A stretch of DNA of 64,000 nucleotides from Xylogone sp. PMI_703 (Eukaryota > Ascomycota > Leotiomycetes): the NCBI GenBank assembly GCA_021399445.1, contig JAJTUQ010000004.1, positions 3,906,001 to 3,970,000 on the forward strand, given 5' to 3'. Numbering within the stretch: position 1 is the first letter of the stretch; the number at the start of each line of letters is the position of its first letter. The notes under the pieces are model-generated. The model saw nothing but the letters and a program-made list of their open reading frames with translations. It did not search any database and was not told the DNA's origin. Shown piece after piece: positions 23,334-32,314 of this stretch. The translations under genes and the position numbers were made by a program.

Positions 23334-24597
23334 ATGGCCCCTCGAGTCCCGCACCCCGCATACCCCGCCAAAGACAATGCAGTCTTATACGGCGACAAAG
23401 AGTTGTACGCCCGCATTGGTCAGATTGCTGATTCAGAAGGTGGTAAAAAGCTAGTTGAGAGCTTCGAGATCCCTATCCGTAGTGGTAAAGCGTGGATTGT
23501 TCGAAAAGGTCTGTTTTATTCTTGGTTGCCTCCCGTTTATGAGCAGAAGGATGTCAAATGCCGCTCACCCGTGACACACTACCTACTCATACCGTATGAA
23601 ATCTACGAAATCTCATAAGTAAATATCACTCATCTATTATGTAGGGCAGATATGCACGTTTTCAACTCCAAAAGGACCACAAGTTGGTGATCTAAACCTC
23701 TGGTCCTTGAGTAATCCCCGTGAACGTTTCTGGGCTGCTCGAACAAGGCAGCTCCATGCCTCGCACGTCAGTGTTGGTGACAGACTATGGTCTAATTTAC
23801 CATTTTTAAGGCCTCTTGCCACTATCGTGCAAGACAGCCATAAGGACTATGGTGTGGATGAAGTTGGAGGAAGAATCCATGATCTATTGGGTACCAGGTA
23901 AGTTGAACTTTCGTATTCTAGCAAGACATGCCAACTAGATAATGTCTCTGCAATTGTCCAATGTACTAACTTCTATATATAGATGTGATCCTTATGGTAC
24001 GTTCCATCTCCACCACTACTGTATGGCATACGTTATGAAACTAATCGGATAATAGTCAATAAACTCCTCAGTGGTGATGATTTTGACTATAACTGCCATT
24101 CCAATCTCGTGCGTGCTGTGCTTCCCTTCGGTCTCAATGAATACGACGTCCACGATGTGATCAACATATTCCAAGTCACTGGTCTCAACAAGGATGGAAA
24201 GTATTTCATGTAAGTACTATCTCAGCCTTAGCATAGTATATACAGTCTTCGTATATCCGGGAATAGGGCCCCGGACAACTTCGATTTTGAAATACGAAAT
24301 ATTGACGCACAAAATAGGGAAGCATCACCAGCAACGCCATCTTCTCGTTTCACAATTTTCGCTGAGACAGATTTGTTGTTGGCTCTATCTACTTGCCCTG
24401 GTGGCGACTTGTCTGTACATGGCTGGGGCGAAGAGAAGGCACAGGGAATGCTCGATACTTGTCGTCCTATAGGCGTCGCGGTTTATGACATTGAGGAGAA
24501 AGACAACGTATTGAAGGGATGGAAAGAAAGTGAGCCAGCAGGATACAAGGGCATGCATGGGTTGAAGATTCCAGTTTGGGGAATAGATGCGAAATAG
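23334..24597 (+). CDS. DUF1989 / urea carboxylase-associated family protein
   Basis: Exons 23334-23508, 23645-23897, 23983-23996, 24056-24209 and 24267-24597 join to 927 nt, 308 aa. The third exon is only 14 nt and supplies part of T-R-C-D-P-Y-V-N. The start ATG at 23334 gives M-A-P-R-V-P-H-P. Diagnostic stretches of the DUF1989 domain are G-D-L-N-L-W-S, R-L-W-S-N-L-P-F-L-R-P, G-G-R-I-H-D-L-L-G-T-R-C-D-P-Y, D-V-I-N-I-F and D-L-L-L-A-L-S-T-C-P-G-G-D. Bacterial relatives sit beside urea carboxylase and some take part in nitrogen-compound use; fungal members are uncharacterised. The conserved Cys and His residues suggest a metal-binding beta-barrel, which is inference. No targeting signal is seen. 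Confidence 0.85.
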
Positions 24598-24955
24598 ACA
24601 TGTATGCATATGTACTGCGAGAAGCCGCAAACAGTAGTAGTAGAAATGTTCTAAAAGAATCAGTAGATTTGCATATTCAACATAAAAGTTTCAAGAGTCA
24701 CGGCATTCTATGAAAAGCAAGAGTCTCGTGGACAATCATAGCTCAGCTTCCGTGCTTTTGGTTTTTGTTGTCCATGTAATATCTGGGTAATAAGGAGTAA
24801 AAGTCGTTTTCCGTGTCCAGCTGAGTGTCTTTATTAACCCCACCGTTTCCACAATATGCAATTGCCTTCCATGACTCTTAAAGCCTGGTCTACCAAAATC
24901 AAACAGCTCTCCCTCTTCGCCAAAACGCCGACGTTCTTCAACATACTTGAGAATC
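24598..24955. other. Intergenic, convergent 3' ends
   Basis: Shared 3' flank of the DUF1989 gene (+) and the CK2 subunit (-). Nothing recognisable. Confidence 0.5.
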
Positions 24956-26029
24956 CTATGTGTAGACATCTCCATTTGGCTCCACAGACATCGGGCTTCC
25001 ACCATTTATCCTCCGGGATTTTTGGGCAGCTTTTGGAATATACTGACGAGTAGGTGCACCACTCGCACCAGTCTCCTCGTCACTCTCGTCAGCATAAGTA
25101 TTAGCATACATCGTAGCTTCATCCAACTGGCTCAGATCACTCGGCCGATCTCGTAACCACTTCATTCTAGGGCCACTTCTCGCTCGTTCTGAGACCTTGA
25201 ATCCGTAAATCTTAGGCTCATACATCTTGCCCTTGCCTAGGCCAGGAGCAAGATTATTAGCGTTAAAGCCATTGATCTTCTTCTCTTCACCTGAATCTCC
25301 GGGAGCTGGTAGACCTCGAGGTATCGTAGCGCTTCCACTGAGAGCCTCTATTCCCTTTTTAGTAATGTCGTAATCGGGGAATGTGAGAAGAAATAACGCG
25401 CCGAAGGTTCTCCCAAAGAAGGCGCCATCCACGGTCTGAAAGCGAGAGTTTGGCGGCACATAAACATCTAGACAAGACGGGCAAAAGAGCTTAACTGTAT
25501 CTTCACCAGGAACGTCGGATAGTCCGACTGGTAATGTTCGGACTTGATCGCAGAATGTACGTGGACAAACGCCAAAATGCGAGAGTTCATACTTTTCAGA
25601 CATCTGCTGGATACCAGCCCGAGAGCAGATAAACCGTTGGTGAATAAGACCATATAGCATCTCAGCAGATGACTCGATCATTGATAAGTCGCTGGCCATA
25701 CGATGATGCCTCCGTTCCACTCTACGTCCGGCACCGCCTTCGATTGAGTCATCTCCTTCCTCTTCTTCCTCCTCCTCCTCCTCTTCTTCATCATCTTCTT
25801 CGGGCTCAACGTCTAGGATCATCTATACAGGTCAGCGGAGGCATACATGATACACAGAAATGTTACTTACTTCAAGAGCTTCCTTGTACATGGTCACTTG
25901 TGTTTGCAGACCAGTCAAGTTGAAATCATCTTCTATGAACTCTTCGGAGACCTCCGCAAAATATTCATGGCCAAGTAACGAACAAAATGATGAGATCCAT
26001 GATTCCGGACTACCGGATGAGGAAGACAT
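24956..26029 (-). CDS. Casein kinase II regulatory (beta) subunit
   Basis: Exons 25871-26029 and 24956-25822 join to 1026 nt, 341 aa. The N-terminal signature S-W-I-S-S-F-C-S-L-L-G-H-E-Y-F-A-E-V is typical of CK2 beta, as is F-I-E-D-D-F-N-L-T-G-L. The dimerising zinc ribbon has C-P-R-T-F-C and C-P-S-C-L-D-V-Y, followed by D-G-A-F-F-G-R-T-F-G and the C-terminal G-F-K-V-S-E-R-A-R-S-G-P-R-M-K-W-L. An uninterrupted Glu-rich tract, preceded by E-P-E-E-D-D, sits near residue 60 and is longer than in animal CK2 beta. The protein dimerises and docks the catalytic subunits, setting substrate choice in nucleus and cytoplasm. S. pombe Ckb1 and S. cerevisiae Ckb1/Ckb2 are orthologues or paralogues; which one cannot be decided from one locus. 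The C-terminal tail after the kinase-docking region is species-specific. Confidence 0.94.
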
Positions 26030-27106
26030 CCTTTCTTATGTCCCAGCAAGGCTATCGAGTGCTACAGGTGGACCGCGTTTGTTGCTCAAGAGAGGTGTGG
26101 TATTGCGAAATGATAGCTAGACGCAGGCGTCTACTCAGGTGTTTATGCCTTCACAGTACCAGTTTGGCTTTGGTTATCCTCTTAACAAGTCTAGACCTTC
26201 ACCGTTACCTTCGGTCGAGGGAAGTAGCCCTAATAACAATGGCCGAACTGTCCCAATCGCAAATCCACAAGACAACGCGAAGTGTATAATGCGCCTCGTA
26301 TCACGTCTTAACCGAACCAAATGACAGACGAGATGTCGACAGCAACTATGGAGCAGATCTAGAAGAGACGTCTTCTAAGTGGATAAAGCTTTCCAACGAC
26401 CCTGCAGCTTCACCGATTCCGAATTCGGATATGTTGATGATCACGGCCCCCCTTGTTTGCCTGGTGGAACCCCTGTTTTCAGCCTTGTAGGAGAATTACA
26501 GTTGCGCGGGACTCGCACTGTGATTGAAGAAGGATGAGCGACGAGATTGACCTTGGCGACTCGCTGTTGAAGATACTGAACGTGTGCCCCTCTGTTTGAA
26601 TTTGATGGTAAACGACAGCCCTCAATTTATCAACGGTGCACAGGCTCCTTTCCTGCCCGATGTGGTTGGCCGGAGAAATGATTCACCGAGATACTCGTGG
26701 CCTCATTTACCCCACCAAGCCTAAGGCATAGATGATACCATCTGATAAGGAAATAACCTCTTTCGAGTTGCTTCAAACATCCTAGAATGCGTTACACAAT
26801 TGAGTGCTTAACTAGTTTATCATTTTTGTTTCTCAGTGGGAGGATTCAAGTTAGATATCTCAATTCAATTTCAACCTCCAATTTCGAATACAGCCTCAAT
26901 CGTACTGGGTCGCGTCACAGGGATTCGCTTTATTGTCTTGCTATTATTGTAACAAAATTACGTACAACTTCTACAATTGTCCGGAGCGACTATTTCAGTC
27001 CACCTTTATAACCATCTAGCGTTTTATGCTTTGGGTCTTCGGATTCCAAACCGTCCTACAACAATGGATTGGGGCTGCTTTAATAAGAGACCAGTAGATT
27101 CCTCAC
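26030..27106. other. Intergenic with a degenerate coding-like stretch
   Basis: Upstream of the CK2 subunit and downstream of the flavin monooxygenase, both on the minus strand. On the plus strand, 26139-26537 reads like protein but is broken; it is listed separately. The rest holds nothing I recognise. Confidence 0.45.
26139..26537 (+). pseudogene. Possible degenerate gene fragment
   Basis: One plus-strand frame runs from 26139 to a final TGA at 26535-26537, broken by a TGA at 26322-26324 and a TAA near 26376. Before the first stop it is rich in Pro/Ser/Asn (R-P-S-P-L-P-S-V-E-G-S-S-P-N-N-N-G), and after the second it reads F-G-Y-V-D-D-H-G-P-P-C-L-P-G-G-T-P. Both internal stops could come from C-to-T changes (CGA to TGA, CAA to TAA). 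A second frame overlapping 26322-26490 is also free of stops. I recognise no family, no start and no splice model that rescues it. It could equally be promoter DNA of the CK2 gene with chance open frames. Confidence 0.2.
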
Positions 27107-29139
27107 TTATATCTTCGTACTTACTAGCTGGAGAGCACCAGAGCCCCTTAATATCGCTTTTCTCACATGGGCTTTGAGATAGTTCACAACATCAGTGATG
27201 CTCTTTTTAGCCTTCTTTAGACGATAAAGTGCAATGATTGCGGCGGCAAAGCTCAAAATTTTGGTCACACTCCTTAGTCGACGCATAAACTGTCCCTTCG
27301 ATGTGTATTTGAAATTCCAATCACTCCATGTAGGAAACAGAGCATGGTAACCGAATTTAATCTGTGTGTATCTGCGAATACAGTTAGTCATAGAACCATG
27401 TTCATAACTTATACTATGACATAGGACCTACGGATAGCATGTCGAGTTGTATCCATTCTCATCCACATACCAACTACGACACCCTCCCATCGACCAAACA
27501 GTTTTCTTCAATGCATTCTGGATATCCTTTGTCCATTTAGACATTGCTGTATACTTAAGCTCGACTTCAGAAGCTTCACCCTTTAAGATTGGCTTGATGC
27601 ACTTCAAGATCATTTCAACCGTATTTTCAGTGCAGAGGATAACTGATGTGTGGCCAGTCACTGTGTTTGGACCGAAAATAGTAAAAAAGTTAGGGAACCC
27701 GTCTATTACCGACCCCATATACATTGAGGCTCCGCCACGCTCATTGAAAACTTGATTAAGCTCCTTCCCATGTCGACCATGGACTTTAAGAGGGCTAAAC
27801 CAGTCTAATGTCTCGAAACCATTGGCAAGAATGATGACATCAGCCGGAACAACCCGTTGCTCGTTTGGTCCTTCTTTGATGTCTTTTCTGTTTTCGTTAG
27901 CAGCAAGGGTACGTCCAGGACCAAGTGTCACAGTGTCTCTTCCAATTCCAGTTAGGGGAAGAGTGGTTAGCTCCAAACTTGGATCATTGAGACCAGGAAA
28001 CCAAGTAGCATCAAATATTCTTCTCTTGCAGCAAACGCTATAGTTTGGAGTTAACATGTCCCAGTACTTTTGTGGAACTGTCTTTCTCATGTGCTCCAGC
28101 AGTTGCCCTTCAAGCTTCTTGCGTTCCCTCTCGGCGTACTGTGAATTGCCAAAAAACCTCCAGTCAGACTCAGCAAGTAAGGAGACTGCAAAACGCAGGA
28201 AATTTGCAAGCCCGGGAATATTGGTGGTAAGCCATGGACCCCATATTTCCCACTGTTCATCTCCTAGAGGAGGCACAAGTCTTGGAACAACCCATGGTGG
28301 AGATCTCATGAGCTGAGTCACTGATTTAGCACCATATTCCTTCGTCAAACGGGGGACAAATTGAGCAGCACTGCATCCAGTACCAACGACTATCACATCT
28401 TTGCCTTTAAGGTCGACATCATACCTCCACCTTGCTGAATGGAAAATATCTCCTTCGAAATTCTCCTTCCCTGGTATATCCTCTGGCCATCCCTTTGGTT
28501 CAACAAGCTCACCTACTCCACTTATAAGAACCTTTGCCCGAATATTTTCCTCAAGACCGAATACAGAGTTCCGGCCGTTTGCTGTAGCTTTAGCTTGCTT
28601 GTCTCTCTCACTCAGATCCCCTGTTCCTGGTACCAAATGAACTATCTTTATCTCCCAAACACCTTCAGACTCAAGCCATCGACATTCTCTAACATCAGTA
28701 TTGAGTTGAATCTTATCGCTGATTTGGAATACTTCTGCAACACCCTGCAAATACTTCACAATCTCCGGCCCTTCTGGGTGGAATTTCTTCCACTGATAAT
28801 TAGGGCAAAAAGAGAATGAGTAGAAGACCGCGGGGCTATTTGTACCATATCAGAGGTATGATCAAAGGAGCAAAGTCATGAGAGAACTTACACATCGCAA
28901 GCAACGCCGGGGTATCTGTTGGACCACCACGTGCCTCCAATTCCGGACGCCCTTTCGAATATTCGGAACTGATCAAAACCAAGGGCCTGCTTCAAACGAC
29001 ACCCCATGGCAATTCCGGATTCCCCGGCACCGATTATGGCCACTGGATAGTAGGTATAGCTATGAGAATCATAACTGTTCTCTTTGCGAATAGTGTTTCC
29101 ATATTTCGGAGGATCAATGGGTATTGACTTGCCAAACAT
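27107..29139 (-). CDS. Baeyer-Villiger-type flavin-containing monooxygenase
   Basis: Exons 28892-29139, 27432-28835 and 27107-27371 join to 1917 nt, 638 aa. The FAD Rossmann motif is I-I-G-A-G-E-S-G-I-A-M-G near residue 34, followed by G-G-T-W-W-S-N-R-Y-P-G. The NADPH motif is V-V-G-T-G-C-S-A-A-Q-F. Between them lies F-E-G-D-I-F-H-S-A-R-W, a match to the type I Baeyer-Villiger fingerprint F-x-G-x3-H-x3-W. D-V-I-I-L-A-N-G-F and G-F-P-N-F-F-T-I-F-G-P-N-T are further family landmarks. Such enzymes insert oxygen next to ketones using NADPH and O2; 4-hydroxyacetophenone and cycloalkanone oxygenases belong here, as do sterol- and secondary-metabolite oxygenases. The substrate is unknown. Its C-terminal exon carries a short hydrophobic segment (S-F-A-A-A-I-I-A-L-Y), possibly a membrane contact. 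Confidence 0.9.
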
Positions 29140-30338
29140 TTTAGAATATTATTGTGTCGGGAGGCCCTCAGCTCAAAATGTAGGAGCAGTGAGTCTGGAT
29201 GGGTTTGGATTGTCAAAGAGTAAAGAGCTCATACATTTCGAGATCCCGAGGTCTTATGGTGTGTTGCCCTGGGTCAACGCAGAGTACCCTGTCGTGCACC
29301 CATTAGGGAATTCAGCTGGCAGTCTGAGACGGCAGACCACACGCGCCATCCTGTTAGACGACGACGATAAACCGAGGATGGCTTCTGATTTGCGACCTTG
29401 TGGACGCATCGAGGTGGTCCTACGAATTAGTTGGCTGAAGAAGGGATGGTCTGGTCGGCTCACAAGAAACCCGTCAACACGAGTCAAGACGGGGCAAGAT
29501 CTACTTGTGCCGTAGTCTCGATATTAGCGTTCCATGGCATGCGGGGAAGGTGCCCACTTGCCGAGGAGTAAACTCATTATTCAGTACCAGAGAGCTTTCT
29601 TCGAGGTACCTGCACAGACTGCACGGTACTCTACGCTGCGGGCCGGGCGGGCCTGTAAAGTCGTCGCCCGCTGCAGGCTGACTTGAAGGTACTTGCGGTA
29701 CCAATTCTGACAATTATCAGGTTCCTGAATGAACTGCAAGCACACGAGACCAGAGCTCTAGATTCATTTGTTTGCATAACACGCGCAATCTCGCATATCT
29801 GCAGCTGATATCGAGATACTTCATTGGCGCTCTCGTCTCGGATATGATGCGACTTCTACTTCAAGCCGGCATGGTGAGGGGTTGCCGGATGCGGATTGGT
29901 GGACGCGGACATTTGTACAAACTCAATAGATTGCCTACTATATCTTCTCTAATAATATCTTATGTCCCGTGTAACCTACAGTCCTGCAGGAGACCGTATT
30001 CATCGACACCAAACGAGATCGAAGAAAGGCCAGGTAGAGGAAGCCAAGACTGAGATCTGGCATAAAGTTTAACGAGACGTCCTCTCAAAATGCTATGATA
30101 AGCATTTCTCACTTTCAGAGGACATGATACAGCTTCCAGGCCATTAAACTTTGTCACCGAGGCTCACAAATCCAGGTGCGTAAGCGTAGTGGTCCAGTGG
30201 ATACCCGGAAACGAGCGGGTCGCCCCGGTTAGTGTAGATTGCGAGATGCCGCCGATCAAAAATCTGAGACGATGGTAAGCTGACTGAACGCCCTACATTC
30301 TTTAACACCCCACTGGGAATGCGTGTGTTCTCAGCGCC
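29140..30338. other. Divergent promoter: flavin monooxygenase / JmjC gene
   Basis: About 1.2 kb between divergent genes. Small open frames on either strand show no domain. No repeat or RNA gene recognised. Confidence 0.5.
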
Positions 30339-31388
30339 ATGCGAAGAGCAGCTCAACTGCTGACATTGGATGCCAGACAACTCCGAAGATTCCATGCATC
30401 CTTAAGGAAATCCGCCAGCCTACCTTCAATACGAACGATCAACGTCAATTTCAGTGACGTTGATGTAAACGAGTTTAGAGAAAAGGCGTTTGTGCCACAG
30501 CAACCGACAATTATAACTGCCACAGAAGAGAAGCAATCATGCTTGTCATCTTCAAATGTATTGTGGAATGCCATACCAGCATCGTGTAAATGGTTCTCTC
30601 TAGAAACTTTAGATAATAGTGGATCTATCCAGCAACGGGTAGTCCTAGCGAAGGATTACTTAACTCCGTTTTCCAACACAATCCTTCCATACGAGCTATA
30701 TCTCGATCAAAATGAAGTATCGCAGAGAGTGTACCAGAACTTTGTGGGAGAATTGGCTCGTAGTGATGATTACAGAGACCGTGGTGTCGCGAATTTTCTG
30801 TCCACTGTGATCGATTCAAGCTCTGCGGCAAAGAATTTCTGCAGGTTCGATGCTCCTCTCTCACTTATGCTTCAAGCAAGTGTATCGACATCCAGTAATA
30901 GAATAAAACGCCTATACATCGCCCAGGCGCAAATTGCAGATCTACCAAAACAGTTACAAGCTGACCTGCCGACTCCAAAGTTGGTAAAGGAGACCGGAAA
31001 GGGAGATGTCTATGATGCGAATATCTGGATTGGGCTACCACCAACTTATACACCCCTTCACAAAGACCCTAACCCGAACTTCTTCGTTCAATTGGCAAGC
31101 CAGAAAATTGTGAAGATTTTCCCACCACCAATTGGAAACGCTATATTCTTTGGAGTACAGCGGGAAATTGGAGGCAATGCACTGGCTCAGCTCAGGGGGG
31201 AAGAGATGATGGAAGGTATGGAGAGGAAAGCTCTAGACGAATACGTATGGGGCGATAAGGCGCCGAGTGACGGCTTTGAGGTAATTGTCAAACCAGGAGA
31301 TGCATTATTTATCCCAAAAGGATGGTGGCATTCAATTAAGAGTCTTGGAGTGGACCTTAATGCCTCGGTGAATTGGTGGTTTCGTTGA
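30339..31388 (+). CDS. JmjC / cupin_8 domain protein, probably mitochondrial
   Basis: Intronless, 349 aa from the ATG at 30339. The double-stranded beta-helix of Fe(II)/2-oxoglutarate oxygenases is shown by H241-x-D243 in L-H-K-D-P-N-P-N-F-F-V-Q-L, the sheet K-I-V-K-I-F-P-P, and the distal His at 331 in L-F-I-P-K-G-W-W-H-S-I-K-S-L. W-I-G-L-P-P-T-Y-T-P-L precedes the HxD. This layout suits the small-molecule/protein hydroxylase branch (JMJD7/TYW5/FIH-like) rather than histone demethylases with extra domains. The first 35 residues are rich in Arg, Leu, Ala and Ser with no acidic residue except one Asp, and contain R-R-F-H-A-S, resembling a mitochondrial presequence. Substrate is unknown. It converges on the DOPA dioxygenase-like gene only 138 bp away. 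Confidence 0.87.
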   Translation: MRRAAQLLTLDARQLRRFHASLRKSASLPSIRTINVNFSDVDVNEFREKAFVPQQPTIITATEEKQSCLSSSNVLWNAIPASCKWFSLETLDNSGSIQQRVVLAKDYLTPFSNTILPYELYLDQNEVSQRVYQNFVGELARSDDYRDRGVANFLSTVIDSSSAAKNFCRFDAPLSLMLQASVSTSSNRIKRLYIAQAQIADLPKQLQADLPTPKLVKETGKGDVYDANIWIGLPPTYTPLHKDPNPNFFVQLASQKIVKIFPPPIGNAIFFGVQREIGGNALAQLRGEEMMEGMERKALDEYVWGDKAPSDGFEVIVKPGDALFIPKGWWHSIKSLGVDLNASVNWWFR

Positions 31389-31526
31389 AATTTTTATAGC
31401 TATTTTGCGTCAATGAATGGCAGCAAATGTAAAGTATATATATGTAGACACATTAGATAAATTAAGTTCGCCTCAAATCACACTAATTTACAACTCCAAG
31501 CTATTCGTCCTACATTTTCTATTCTC

Positions 31527-32314
31527 CTACTTCTTCGTTTCAGCTGCTGCCTCTGCCTCCTTCCTCCGCTTCTCCCTGATCTCCTTCAACCTCTTAAATA
31601 GAGATAGGTCAAGTGGTAACCTCTCTCCCATCCAGGTCGCTCTTTGCATATGGTCTCTCTCCGGGTCGGTCTCCTCTCCAGTCACGGGATCCACAGAGTT
31701 GGGATGGATCAGAGCACTGAGTGGGCCGCGGTGGATGACTAACCAAGGGATGAAGGCGCCGAATTGGGCTGGCGTGAAGATGTTGACTTCGAACATGCCA
31801 ACTGGGTGTGGACCTACTGGTTCCTCAAAGATTTTGTATATACGGAGTTCAGGAACTATAGCAATGTTAGAATATAAGGTACAAGATGATCTTTCTTTGA
31901 GCTTCCTGATGACTTACACTCCCTCCTTATTCTCTGCCATAATTCCTTAGCAAACTGTAGCTGGTTTGCGTTCTTTTGGTAGAAATATATGTGTACATCA
32001 CTATCCAGGTTTTTCTTACGTTAGTATGATTGGGTACTTGGAAACCAACTCGATATGTGCCATATATTGACTATGCGCACGTGACGCTATAACCACCCCT
32101 CGTCTCACCGGGCAGTTGTAAGAATGACCACTTACAATCCTCCTCTCCTACCCTTATCGAGAGGGTCAATAAATTGCTCGTACGCCTTACTGAGCACACC
32201 TGTTTGCGGATTTGCAAAGCTCTTCCCATCTGCAGCGAAATCCATCGGTAATGGCGGGGCATTTTCGTACCCCTCTAGAGGTGAGGGGTAAGTATACTGC
32301 GAAGGGTCTGCCAT
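31527..32314 (-). CDS. DOPA 4,5-dioxygenase-like extradiol dioxygenase
   Basis: Exons 32136-32314, 31918-32000 and 31527-31855 join to 591 nt, 196 aa. The family (PF08883) is shown by F-D-V-H-I-Y-F-Y-Q-K-N, A-K-E-L-W-Q-R-I-R-R-E-F-P-E-L-R-I-Y, P-V-G-P-H-P-V-G-M-F-E-V, and P-A-Q-F-G-A-F-I-P-W-L-V-I-H-R-G-P-L-S followed by I-H-P-N. The His residues of these motifs are the likely iron ligands. Characterised members cleave the catechol ring of L-DOPA in betalain synthesis (Amanita DodA), and bacterial relatives act on other catechols. Most filamentous fungi carry such a gene without making betalains, so a detoxifying or catabolic role on catechols is likelier. The start M-A-D-P-S-Q-Y is at 32314. 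No targeting signal is seen. Confidence 0.9.
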
